From: QVMM01 sp047030855
GTDB lineage: Bacteria; Bacteroidota; Bacteroidia; Bacteroidales; Dysgonomonadaceae
Direction: 5' to 3'
Assembly: GCA_047030855.1 (NCBI GenBank)
Contig: JBKYIJ010000008.1
Span: forward strand, 1,426,001 to 1,490,000
Length of the DNA stretch: 64,000 nucleotides
Shown one piece after another: positions 34,428 to 43,274 of this stretch. The position numbers and the translations under genes were made by a program. Within the stretch, counting starts at the first letter, position 1, and each line of letters begins with the position of its first letter. The notes below the pieces were generated by a model, which was not told the origin of the DNA, did no database searches, and saw only the letters and a program-made list of their open reading frames with translations.

Positions 34428-35742
34428 TTTGTATAATAGGAGCTTCCTGCCTTTTTTTATACAAGTATACCATAATACAAGGAACTATCATTTCGGTATA
34501 GTAAAGTATAGAAGAAGCAACAGATGTAATTAATAATAGGAATATATACAACAAAGATATAAGCATAAGGCTGTCTTTTCGATGCTTATATGAATATGCG
34601 GCTAAAACGTAATATAAATAGAGATATAGTACAGTACCCAAAAGTCCCAATCTTAACATGAAATTTATCCATGCAATATCAGATGTGTCGAGTTGTACCA
34701 CCTCATTTTCATTGTTAAGGAGTCCGATCTTGAAATCGAACATATTGTATGTCATAGGAGAATCCTCTGCCATGAATCCTACACCAAATAAAATATTTAA
34801 AGGATGCTCCACTACATATTCAAACCTTTCATAAAATAAAGCCATCCGGAACATGAAAGTCCCATCTAATATAACATCTCCTCTCTCAGCTTCTTTAAAG
34901 GCACCTTCCATTACATTACTGATGTCATCAGAAGTTTTGTTTGAAAACCGATCTGTTAATATGTTTATCACAGGAAGCATACATATACATCCGATAAGCA
35001 GATATTTAAAGACTCCCTTCAATCCTCCTTTTTGGATATAAATACCCCAAAAACTTAAAACAAGGACAGCTATCAAAAGATTTCTATGCAAAGAAACTAT
35101 GGTGACTAGAATAAAAATGGTCATGGAAAAAGCTTTATATTTTTTTTTGACAAGCCCTGAAAAAAAAACATAAAATATAAAGAAGTAATATAGTTTAGGA
35201 ATATTGTAATATCTGTTTATTTTTCCAAAAGATCCATTTCCTGAAGCTCCTGTCAACAGCGGTCTTCCAACGATACTCTGGATTATATAAATGGTACATA
35301 AAAATAATGTTATGTAAAATAATACGTTAAGAATTTTGAGGACGTCATCCTTTGTTAATCTTCTGAAGATGAAATAAACTAAAACGAAAAGGTAATTTCG
35401 GGAGGTTCTGAATATTTCACCCCAAGCGACATGATAAATATATTTGTTAATCCCAATACTGATAAGTACGAATAGTAAGAAAATACAGATTCCGATCAAC
35501 AGCTTATCTTTTGGTTTCGGAAAGAAATCTTTATAAAAAAAGACTCCGATACAAAATATTATTAAAATATATAAGAGTGCGAAATCTAAAGGTTTACTTA
35601 CAATCAAACCTGTGTCAAATAAAGCCAATGGAAATAACTGGAATCCATCCGTAAGGAAAAAGAAAAATATTAGAACTGATAATACTCGTTTATCAGTAAA
35701 ATACAAAGCAATTCCAATTATCAAAAGTGGTATAAATAACAT
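34420..35742 (-). CDS. wzy: O-antigen/capsule polymerase-like membrane protein (Wzy)
   Basis: 440 residues with about ten to twelve hydrophobic helices and a large periplasmic loop (about residues 285-345), the topology of Wzy/O-antigen ligase proteins. Polymerases have little sequence conservation, so the call rests on topology and on position next to Wzx and Wzc. It starts directly after the Wzx stop (TAAATG). An O-antigen ligase is the main alternative. Confidence 0.75.
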   Translation of the reverse strand: MLFIPLLIIGIALYFTDKRVLSVLIFFFFLTDGFQLFPLALFDTGLIVSKPLDFALLYILIIFCIGVFFYKDFFPKPKDKLLIGICIFLLFVLISIGINKYIYHVAWGEIFRTSRNYLFVLVYFIFRRLTKDDVLKILNVLFYITLFLCTIYIIQSIVGRPLLTGASGNGSFGKINRYYNIPKLYYFFIFYVFFSGLVKKKYKAFSMTIFILVTIVSLHRNLLIAVLVLSFWGIYIQKGGLKGVFKYLLIGCICMLPVINILTDRFSNKTSDDISNVMEGAFKEAERGDVILDGTFMFRMALFYERFEYVVEHPLNILFGVGFMAEDSPMTYNMFDFKIGLLNNENEVVQLDTSDIAWINFMLRLGLLGTVLYLYLYYVLAAYSYKHRKDSLMLISLLYIFLLLITSVASSILYYTEMIVPCIMVYLYKKRQEAPIIQNE

Positions 35743-37231
35743 TTAACTAAGTTTGAAGTCTATTTTCTTGAAAATTTTGAAAAAATAAAAAACAGTTGCC
35801 GTTAAAGCAGTTATAAACAATAATTCTATAAATATACTATATACCGTAGAAACTTTATAAAAGTATGAAAATAGACCTGTTATACATACTATCAATATAG
35901 CGCAACTAATATATTGGATCTTGTCTTTACGATTACTGAAAGGTATAATTTTTAAATACCTCTTTTGATAGTAGATGCATAGCATGAAAGAGCAAAACAT
36001 TGAAAGAGCATTACCAAGTAGTATTGAATAATATCCGATATGTTTGTATAATGCTATTATAACTATTACGTTTATAATAGCGTTAGTTGCTTGTATAATA
36101 ATTTCTTTTTCAGCATGATCCTTAATCCTTATGAAATAATAGATCGGTATGGCCGGAACACTGAATAACAGGCTTGTCCCGACTAATATAATTGTTGACA
36201 AAGATATCATATCAGTATTATCTCCGCCAATCCAGAGTTTAATTACAGGATAGCTACAGAAAATTATACCTGTAAAGATCGGAATAATAATATAAAACAA
36301 ATATTCTGTTGCTTTATTTACCAATGTTGTTATTTGTATTTTATCCTTTGTACACCCGATTGTAGGATATAATGGTGATATTAATTTAATGAAAACAGTG
36401 AATAATTGACTTTTTATTCTTTGTGCTATGTCGAAATAACCGACAAAGGATACGCCAAGCAGATTCGATATCAGTATTTTAGTCAATGGCTCATGCATAA
36501 AAGAAAGAAAACTCCCTGCAAATATTTTGGACGTATATTTTAACTGTTTCTTTGCTCCAAATTTATAGTATTTCTTAATATTCAACAACTCTATCTTTCC
36601 CCAGTTTTTAAAAGCTAAAATAAAAACAATCAAAAACCATACGACAGCTGCTATTAATATATTAGCCCCTATTTGCTCCAATCCGTAGCCTTGAATTACT
36701 AAGACTATAATACCCAACCAGTAAATGATATTATAAATAAACATTGCCAAATTGATTAAATATATTTTATGCTGGGATTCCAAGATTGAAGTGAAAACTT
36801 TACCAACTAACAAGATGATGTTTGCAATAACTAAATAGACGAATAAATAAGAGGCGGTTGTAAGATATTGCGGCGGAATATTTAATAAATTCAGCAATAT
36901 AAAACTTTTAAAAATTATCAAGATAAGCGATAATGGGAGTATGATTAGCAGCATTAATGATAAAGCTATAACAATGTCGTAGCTGGAAGTCTCACATTTT
37001 CCCTGCTCCGTCAGAAATTTTACAAGAGTAGAATCCAACGACAGATTTGCAAAAACAGTTAAATTGCCGATTACGGATATAATACAAAATATACCATACT
37101 GCTCATCGCCCAGTTTATTTATAAAAATAGGGATGCAAAAAAAAAAGCAAAACAGCAGATAATCCTATTTGTATGACTCCCGATAGAGAATTAAGTGCAA
37201 ACAGTTTTTTTTTATTGTTTTTTATTCCCAT
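35743..37231 (-). pseudogene. wzx: Polysaccharide flippase (Wzx), frameshifted near the N-terminus
   Basis: Lipid-linked oligosaccharide flippase of the MOP superfamily, about 12-14 helices. The downstream frame from 37038 (TTG) lacks the first two helices. They are found in the other frame from ATG 37231: MGIKNNKKKLFALNSLSGV then IQIGLSAVLLFF. One extra base in the A10 run at 37137-37146 (T10 in the gene) breaks the frame before IPIFINKLGDEQYGIF. With the run at nine the frame is continuous. The ATG overlaps the end of wzc. Without correction the protein would be non-functional. Confidence 0.82.
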
Positions 37232-39528
37232 ATCCGTACCCGTATCCTGTTTGAGTCGAAGTGCCGTTCATTACCAAGGATATTTTTTTTCAGCTTGTCG
37301 TTTTTCTGTATCGTATTTATCAGTTTTAGATGAGATTTATTTGTATAGTTCGCTCTGTAAACATAGATTGTCGCATCGGAAATTCTTGCCAGAGAGAATG
37401 TGTCAGATACCATCCCGACAGGTGCCGTATCCACTATTATATAATCATAATTAGCTCTCAAATATTCGAAGAATTCATCCAATCTGTCACTTAAAAGCAG
37501 CTCTGACGGATTGGGTGGAACCGGCCCGGCCATTACGACAGAAATATTTTTCAAATTGCTTGGCTCATTAACAATAACATCCTCAGGTTTATATTCTTCT
37601 GAAGAAAGATATGTAGTGATACCTTTTTTGTTGTCTAACGAAAAGTAATCGGATAATTTGGGATTGCGTATATCTAAACCAACTATTACGACTTTTTTAT
37701 TTTTGATCAAAGATAAAGATAAAGCGAGGTTGACAGCAACAAAAGACTTTCCTTCACCGCTTATACTCGAGGTTATTAAAATTACTTTATCACTTTTGTT
37801 AGTAAGAACAAACTGTAAATTAGTTCTTACTAATCTGAATAATTCTACAATAGATGAAGTGGAAGTATCGGAAACTACAATTTTATTGCCTGATTTATCC
37901 TTACATATCTCTCCAAGTATTGGAATTTTCACATTTCTTTCAAGCTCTTCCAAATTAGATAACTTAAATTTGAATGTATCTTTTATAATTATTACTATAA
38001 CAGGGACAATTAACCCAATTAACAACCCAATTGCTAAAGTCATGAATTTTCTTGGCGATACAGGTTTAGTTAATGTATAAGCTGCATCTATTATTTTTGC
38101 TTTGGGAGTATTAGAAGCCAGCGATAATTCTGCTTCCTGCTGTTTCTCAAGTAAGAATACGTACAACTGAGATTTTAATAATTGTTGCCTGTTCATATCA
38201 ACAAATTCCCGTTCTTGTTTCGGAATATTACTTGCTCTGGTTTCTATTTCCCCTTGAATTTTATCCCAATCCTTTTTAGCATGATTGATCTCTTTTTTTG
38301 CATTCTCTATACTGATTGTTACGTTGTTTCTAATTCTGTCTATCTGGTTATTTAAGGATATGACAAGAGGGTTGTTCTCTTTTGTATTTTCCAGTAATTT
38401 GAATCGTTCCATAATTACCGTATTATATTCATTTATAGCTCCACCTAAATTCTGATTTAGAATGGCGCTTGTCGGAATAAGTGAATATCGGTTTTTAGGA
38501 TCGTTGACATATTCGCTAAGCATATCGATTAAACTCAACTGAATGTCCATCTCGATAGACTTGTCTTTTAAGGTACTCATCTTATTCAGAAATAAGCCCG
38601 TTTCAGTCCCTATATTTATAACATTGTTCAGCTTTTTGTATTGTTCTATATTAGATTCAATAGAAGCGAGGTCCTTAGAGATTATTTTTATTTGTTCGTC
38701 AATAAAAAGGACAGTGTTTTTGGCAGCTTTATTTTTTTCATCTAAAGCATCCGTGTTATAAAGGAATATTAATTTATTCAGAATGTCTTTTCCTCTGTTT
38801 ATATTCACTTCCTCTACACTCAATGAAATTACATTTGATTTCTTGCTGACGGTTCCGACCGATATGTTTTTCATGAAAAATTCTGCAGCATAATCATATC
38901 CAAGTATCCAAGATTCTATTTCGAATTTCTTTTTACTCGCTAATTCCGATTCATTATGAAAGTTTACGGTAATATTCCCCAGTTCAGTATTAATAATAGC
39001 AGGGAGTTTGTCTAAAGAATGCTTCTTTAATTTGTGTTTCCCATATTTTATTTCTATTTCTGTAGCCTTGTCTTTTTTGATTTTAAATGACAGAGGGTTA
39101 GATAAGGTATCTTGAAATTCTTCAGGGAAAGTAAATGTAATAGGAGAATCATTGTACAAAGATTTATCCGCCGGGAATTTTTTTAAAGTATAAGTAACAT
39201 TCAGTCCGAGTTCTTTTATCATTTTTCTCATCAAGCTATGGGATGATATTATGTTAACTTCATCTTCGATGTTTTCAGAAGCACTTAAGCCTCCAATTCC
39301 CAGACTTTTCATTGCCATAGACCCCATAGATGAACTTTTGGAATCTTCTGTCTTTATCAAAATGTTAGCTATGTTGTGATAAACAGCTTGTTGTGTCTTT
39401 AAATAAAAGAACGTAGCTGCACCAAATATTATGACTGATGCAATAAACCATTTCCAATATTTGAGAAAATGAAAAAATGTTTCAGAAAGATCAATGAATT
39501 CTTTAGATTCCTTTGTTTCTTGGCTCAT
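37222..39528 (-). CDS. wzc: Capsule chain-length regulator / BY-kinase (Wzc), C-terminal tail shifted
   Basis: 768 residues as read. Wzz domain with two transmembrane helices (near residues 30-50 and 505-525) around a periplasmic coiled-coil region, then a bacterial tyrosine kinase domain: Walker A GEGKS (591-595), A' motif VVIVGLDIRNP and Walker B YIIVDTAPVG. As read it ends in an atypical tail. One A fewer at T8 37283-37290 gives KISLVMNGTSTQTGYGYGYG, stopping at 37212. That is the tyrosine-rich autophosphorylation tail expected of the family, so the shift is probably an error. Follows wza by 22 bases. Confidence 0.9.
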   Translation of the reverse strand: MSQETKESKEFIDLSETFFHFLKYWKWFIASVIIFGAATFFYLKTQQAVYHNIANILIKTEDSKSSSMGSMAMKSLGIGGLSASENIEDEVNIISSHSLMRKMIKELGLNVTYTLKKFPADKSLYNDSPITFTFPEEFQDTLSNPLSFKIKKDKATEIEIKYGKHKLKKHSLDKLPAIINTELGNITVNFHNESELASKKKFEIESWILGYDYAAEFFMKNISVGTVSKKSNVISLSVEEVNINRGKDILNKLIFLYNTDALDEKNKAAKNTVLFIDEQIKIISKDLASIESNIEQYKKLNNVINIGTETGLFLNKMSTLKDKSIEMDIQLSLIDMLSEYVNDPKNRYSLIPTSAILNQNLGGAINEYNTVIMERFKLLENTKENNPLVISLNNQIDRIRNNVTISIENAKKEINHAKKDWDKIQGEIETRASNIPKQEREFVDMNRQQLLKSQLYVFLLEKQQEAELSLASNTPKAKIIDAAYTLTKPVSPRKFMTLAIGLLIGLIVPVIVIIIKDTFKFKLSNLEELERNVKIPILGEICKDKSGNKIVVSDTSTSSIVELFRLVRTNLQFVLTNKSDKVILITSSISGEGKSFVAVNLALSLSLIKNKKVVIVGLDIRNPKLSDYFSLDNKKGITTYLSSEEYKPEDVIVNEPSNLKNISVVMAGPVPPNPSELLLSDRLDEFFEYLRANYDYIIVDTAPVGMVSDTFSLARISDATIYVYRANYTNKSHLKLINTIQKNDKLKKNILGNERHFDSNRIRVRIWE

Positions 39529-39550
39529 AAATGTTTATGTATGTGAGATA

Positions 39551-40366
39551 TTATCGGACAACTATGGCTATAACGCTGATTATCCAGCCGATAGTGGATG
39601 ATATTATACTTAGGTTAAACTGTTTTTGCAAACCGGAGTTTGCATCTCTTTGTTTCTCTTTATTCGGAGTTACGTAAACGATGTCGTTTTGCTGTAAATA
39701 AAAATTGGGAGAAGAGAACATATCTGTTTTTGTCAGGTCTACTTTAAAATATTCTTTTTTCCCGTCATCTTCGCGGATGACCAGTACGTTCGATCGCCTG
39801 CCGTGTGTAGTCAGGTCTTGAGCCGACGCGATAGCATCCAATATAGATACTCTTTGAGTGCTGAAATAGTACGATCCTGGCATATTTACTTCCCCGAGAA
39901 CAGATACTTTAAAATTCACTATTCTGATATTCACGATAGGATCCTTTATATATTCTTTCAGCCTGTTTTCAAAATAGGTGACAGCTTCGTCTTTAGTCAT
40001 TCCGGCAATATGTATTTTACCGAGTACAGGAAAATTTATATCCCCGTTTGTGTCAACCAAATAGTTGGATGGTCTCCCTGTTGAATTCACGCTTTCGCCG
40101 GGCATTTTCAACCCAAGGGAAGATGTTGACTGTTGTAGAGGTGAATTGAATGGCGTTGCAGCCAGCGGATCTATAGATGTGACAGTTATGGATAGTTCAT
40201 CGTCAGGACGAATTTGCATTGAATGAAATAGCTTGTCTTCGTTTAGGATGCCTGCCGTACTATCGTCCAAGTCCTGAAAATAAGATATTTCTTTATAAGT
40301 AGAGCATGAAGCTATAATGATAGATATAAATGCGATTAGAAAACTGATAGGTAAATATCTTTTCAT
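39551..40366 (-). CDS. wza: Polysaccharide export outer-membrane lipoprotein (Wza)
   Basis: 271 residues. Lipoprotein signal peptide ending IIASC. The poly-export domain contains IRPDDELSITVTSIDP, and a SLBB domain follows (VSVLGEVNMPGSYYF; LQQNDIVYVTPN). A single hydrophobic helix ends the protein, as usual in Bacteroidota. Forms the outer-membrane channel for capsule export with Wzc. First gene of the operon, about 90 bases after the predicted transcription start. Confidence 0.92.
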   Translation of the reverse strand: MKRYLPISFLIAFISIIIASCSTYKEISYFQDLDDSTAGILNEDKLFHSMQIRPDDELSITVTSIDPLAATPFNSPLQQSTSSLGLKMPGESVNSTGRPSNYLVDTNGDINFPVLGKIHIAGMTKDEAVTYFENRLKEYIKDPIVNIRIVNFKVSVLGEVNMPGSYYFSTQRVSILDAIASAQDLTTHGRRSNVLVIREDDGKKEYFKVDLTKTDMFSSPNFYLQQNDIVYVTPNKEKQRDANSGLQKQFNLSIISSTIGWIISVIAIVVR

Positions 40367-40419
40367 TAAATATTAATAATTAATATATGATTATACAATG
40401 TTGCTAAATACAATCTGAT

Positions 40420-40447
40420 AACGCAATTCGTTAGATTTTATTGCGTT
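40420..40447 (-). promoter_or_regulatory. Hairpin in the 5' leader of the capsule operon
   Basis: AACGCAAT (40420-40427) pairs with ATTGCGTT (40440-40447). On the minus strand it falls within the first ten or so bases of the predicted wza transcript. In the plus direction it is followed by a T run and could act as a terminator. Confidence 0.4.
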
Positions 40448-40462
40448 TTTTCAAAAATACTG

Positions 40463-40490
40463 CAAATATAGCAGCTTATTTTCAGTTATC
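40463..40490 (-). promoter_or_regulatory. Promoter of the capsule operon
   Basis: On the minus strand TATATTTG (40470-40463) is a perfect -7 box, and a TTG-containing -33 element lies 19 bases upstream (about 40490-40492). Predicted start near 40456. Confidence 0.6.
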
Positions 40491-40545
40491 AACACCCTGT
40501 TAATAAAAACCGCTATTAATATTCCTTAATTGAAAAGGTTTGATA

Positions 40546-40553
40546 TATATTTG
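40546..40553 (+). promoter_or_regulatory. -7 promoter element of the HU/SPOR gene
   Basis: TATATTTG fits TAnnTTTG and ends only five bases before the probable GTG start at 40558, implying a leaderless or nearly leaderless mRNA. Confidence 0.5.
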
Positions 40554-40557
40554 TACG

Positions 40558-41517
40558 GTGGAAGAATTGATATCTCATATTGAATTTTTATTGCTGAAAC
40601 ATGATTGTGTTTTAGTGCCCCGGCTTGGCGGTTTTATCTTGAATAGAGAACCTGCGGTTTTCGACGGAAAGAATATCCTTCCGCCGAGTATAAGAATAGG
40701 GTTTAATGCTGATTTGAAGTTTCAGGACGGTTTGCTTGCCGAATCTTTTATGAAATACAATTCAATTCCATACGATAAAGCTTGTGAAAAAATAGATGAG
40801 ATTGTAAAGCACATTAAAACTGATTTGCAAAAAAAACAAACGCTTTCTTTCGGAAATCTCGGAACGTTTATTCTGAAAGATGATATTTTGTCTTTTGAAT
40901 CGGGAACATTCTTACATCCTTCCGTTTTTGGTTATTCTTCATTACCTATTGTGCCGCTGAAATCTGCGCCGATTTCTTTTATGGCGGACAGGAAGAGAAA
41001 AAAACAAGGGCTGAAATACACGATCGCAGGCGTAGTATCGGCAGCAGCGATCGCGGCATGTTTGGTTTTTGCCCCGTCAATAAAAGACGGATTGTTCCGC
41101 AACTCGCATCTTTCAGGCTTTTTGTTTAACGACAAGGCTGTTTATGGGTTGTCTTTAGAGAAAAATACCCCGACCATTCCTTCAAGCAGCGATGTTTTTA
41201 AGGAAATAGCCGCTAATTATATTCCTAAAGAAGAACCTCAGGTATCTCAGGCAATAGTAGAAAACGCTAAACCCGGCAATACAAAAAAATACTATATTAT
41301 AGTAGCCGGCGATACGAATGAACAAAGAGTCCAACGGTTACTTTCACAATTCAGACAAGGCGGTTTTTCGAATGCCGAAGTTGTAATGTCAAGCGACAGA
41401 ATGAGAATTTCGGTAGCTTCGTTCGAAAACAAACAACAGGCAGAGTCTTACCTGTTGCAGTTCAGGAAAAACAACCCGAAGCACAATGATGCTTGGTTGT
41501 ACACCAAAAGATCGTAA
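40558..41517 (+). CDS. HU-CCDC81-like / SPOR domain inner-membrane protein
   Basis: About 319 residues from the GTG at 40558, which gives MEELISHIEFLLLKHDCVLV. N-terminal HU-like domains of the bacterial CCDC81 type (VPRLGGFILN; LSFGNLGTF). One transmembrane helix around residue 155 (IAGVVSAAAIAACLVF) and a C-terminal SPOR domain that would bind denuded peptidoglycan (KKYYIIVAGDTNEQRVQRLL). The layout suggests a protein linking the cytoplasm to septal peptidoglycan. A TTG start at 40540 is in frame but would overlap the -7 box. Confidence 0.82.
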   Translation: MEELISHIEFLLLKHDCVLVPRLGGFILNREPAVFDGKNILPPSIRIGFNADLKFQDGLLAESFMKYNSIPYDKACEKIDEIVKHIKTDLQKKQTLSFGNLGTFILKDDILSFESGTFLHPSVFGYSSLPIVPLKSAPISFMADRKRKKQGLKYTIAGVVSAAAIAACLVFAPSIKDGLFRNSHLSGFLFNDKAVYGLSLEKNTPTIPSSSDVFKEIAANYIPKEEPQVSQAIVENAKPGNTKKYYIIVAGDTNEQRVQRLLSQFRQGGFSNAEVVMSSDRMRISVASFENKQQAESYLLQFRKNNPKHNDAWLYTKRS

Positions 41518-41528
41518 CAGTTTCCTGC

Positions 41529-42236
41529 CTATTTCAGCAGGAAGTTAAAATCATCGGTTTCTTTCAGTTCTTTCGGAACCTCTCCGAATTTAAAAATACG
41601 TGCGCTTTTCTTTCCGATAAGATTTATCTTTCCGTTATCAACTAAAAGCATTGTTCCCTCTCTCAATCCAACCACAGTCATATCTTTGTTCTCGGTAATA
41701 AATTCGTTTATTCTGTCTTCACGCGTTTCCCCTCCGTGATTTGTAGGATGATCGTCGAGATAGTGAGGGTTGATCTGGAACGGAATCAGTCCGATCGTGT
41801 CGAACCCTTTCGGATCTATAATCGGCATGTCGTTGGTTGTCCGCAAGGTAGGGCATGCGACGTTAGATCCCGCGCTCCAGCCTATATAAGGAGTTTCCGA
41901 CAAAACCTTTTTCCTGATTACCTCTGTCAAACCGTTGTCATGCAACATTCTCACCAGTTTCCATGTGTTTCCGCCTCCTACAACGATAGCTTCCGCATTC
42001 TCAACAGCAGCTTTCGGATCGCTGAAATGATGGATACTCTTTACCTGATGCCCGATTTCGTTAAACCTGTCGTTTACCTTTTTCTCGTATTCGTCGTACG
42101 AAAACGTAATGGCTGCGTATGGTATAAATATTGCATTCACAGCCTTTTCGCCAAGAAATGATTTGATATTATTTTTAGGATAATCTAAATAAGCTTCGCC
42201 GGGATTTGTGGAATTACTAATAAGGAGTGCTTTCAT
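41529..42236 (-). CDS. pepE: Peptidase E (alpha-aspartyl dipeptidase)
   Basis: 235-residue S51 serine peptidase that cleaves N-terminal Asp-X dipeptides. The nucleophile serine lies in GWSAGSNVAC; other family motifs are VVGGGNTWKLVRML and QINPHYLDDHP. Cytoplasmic. Convergent with the SPOR gene, 11 bases between stops, and divergent from DUF3332 with its own -7 box. Confidence 0.92.
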   Translation of the reverse strand: MKALLISNSTNPGEAYLDYPKNNIKSFLGEKAVNAIFIPYAAITFSYDEYEKKVNDRFNEIGHQVKSIHHFSDPKAAVENAEAIVVGGGNTWKLVRMLHDNGLTEVIRKKVLSETPYIGWSAGSNVACPTLRTTNDMPIIDPKGFDTIGLIPFQINPHYLDDHPTNHGGETREDRINEFITENKDMTVVGLREGTMLLVDNGKINLIGKKSARIFKFGEVPKELKETDDFNFLLK

Positions 42237-42259
42237 GAGATTTTAATTTTACGTTTATA

Positions 42260-42267
42260 CAAATATA
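42260..42267 (-). promoter_or_regulatory. -7 promoter element of pepE
   Basis: TATATTTG on the minus strand, 24 bases upstream of the pepE start, in the divergent pepE-DUF3332 gap. Confidence 0.5.
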
Positions 42268-42306
42268 TAAAAAACGATTTTTTTAATCATAATAATGAAA
42301 AAAAAC

Positions 42307-42314
42307 TATCTTTG
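42307..42314 (+). promoter_or_regulatory. -7 promoter element of the DUF3332 gene
   Basis: TATCTTTG fits TAnnTTTG, 33 bases before the ATG at 42348. It also excludes an upstream ATG at 42312, which lies within the box. Confidence 0.55.
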
Positions 42315-42347
42315 TTCACAGAATACTTTAACAAAACTCCAATCATT

Positions 42348-42890
42348 ATGAAAAAGAAATTTTTAGTTATTGCAACAGTTGCACTTAGCGGAAGCATTTT
42401 GTTACCTTCCTGCATAGGTTCATTCGCCTTGTCCAACAAATTTCTGGCATGGAACAAAACAATCGACAGTAAGTTTGTGAACGAAATCCTGTTTGTGATT
42501 TTCACCCCAGCTTATGCTATTACGATGCTGGCGGACGTATTGGTTCTTAACTCGGTCGAATTCTGGTCAGGAACTAACCCCGTTGAAGCAGGCATCATCA
42601 AAACCGTTCAGGGCGAAAACGGCGTTTACACAGTAGAAACGCTCGAAAACGGTTATAATATAAAGAACGAGAATGGCGAAGAAATGGAATTGATCTACAA
42701 CAAAGAAGATAATTCATGGAGTATGGTTCAGAACGATGAAGCTACTAAGTTGTTCAAATATACAGACGATAATTCTTCTGCCATTGTTTATTTGCCTAAC
42801 GGTGCTGAACAAAAAGTTGAATTGTCGGCAGACGGCGTTTTGGCGCTTCGTCAGGCTGTAAACGGCTCGCTTTACTACGCAATGAAATAA
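42348..42890 (+). CDS. DUF3332 family lipoprotein
   Basis: 180 residues from the ATG at 42348. Lipoprotein signal peptide MKKKFLVIATVALSGSILLP with lipobox LPSC. Then a hydrophobic region (EILFVIFTPAYAITMLADVL) shared by DUF3332 members, and a beta-rich C-terminal half. Function unknown. Single-gene unit with its own promoter and a strong terminator. Confidence 0.85.
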   Translation: MKKKFLVIATVALSGSILLPSCIGSFALSNKFLAWNKTIDSKFVNEILFVIFTPAYAITMLADVLVLNSVEFWSGTNPVEAGIIKTVQGENGVYTVETLENGYNIKNENGEEMELIYNKEDNSWSMVQNDEATKLFKYTDDNSSAIVYLPNGAEQKVELSADGVLALRQAVNGSLYYAMK

Positions 42891-42913
42891 TTTTGTTGAG
42901 AAAAAACAGATAA

Positions 42914-42950
42914 AAAAAGGAGGATCGATCAAGATTCTCCTTTTTGTTTT
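42914..42950. terminator. Bidirectional terminator between DUF3332 and the HMA gene
   Basis: AAAAAGGAGGATC (42914-42926) pairs with GATTCTCCTTTTT (42933-42945), with one G-T wobble. A and T runs on the two sides allow use by both convergent units. It ends at the stop codon of the HMA gene. Confidence 0.85.
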
Positions 42951-43255
42951 TAGTTGCCCTTGCTTGTGTGTACCGTTGCCGTATAGCCTAATTTTTCGAT
43001 TGCTTTCTTCAGTTTGGCGGTATCGGTTTTATTTTCCTGATATTCTATCGTCACCGTTTTTGCGGGAAGATCGACAACCATGTCCGTCACCCCTTTTTCG
43101 AAAGCGATATTCTTTTCGATGCGTTTCTTGCAATTGTCACAAGTCATCGAAACGTCGTAAACGACGATTTGTTTGTTGTTTTTCTTTTGTGCCGACAGAG
43201 AAAAACTGATTGAAGCAAATAGGATTGCTGTCAGAAATAAAATTTTTGTTTTCAT
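42950..43255 (-). CDS. Secreted heavy-metal-associated (HMA) domain protein
   Basis: 101 residues from the ATG at 43255 (an in-frame ATG at 43267 adds four residues). Signal peptide MKTKILFLTAILFASISFSL ending SAQ, then one HMA domain with the metal-binding MTCDNC (37-42), which usually binds Cu(I), Hg(II) or similar soft metals. The signal peptide puts it in the periplasm, unlike cytoplasmic CopZ. It follows the TonB receptor by about 20 bases, last in the metal operon. Confidence 0.85.
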   Translation of the reverse strand: MKTKILFLTAILFASISFSLSAQKKNNKQIVVYDVSMTCDNCKKRIEKNIAFEKGVTDMVVDLPAKTVTIEYQENKTDTAKLKKAIEKLGYTATVHTSKGN

Positions 43256-43274
43256 AATTATATTCATTTTTTAG

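Noticed and set aside
41521..41547. Hairpin between the HU/SPOR gene and pepE as a terminator
   Set aside because: TTCCTGC/GCAGGAA can pair, but there is no T run on either strand and it overlaps the pepE coding end.
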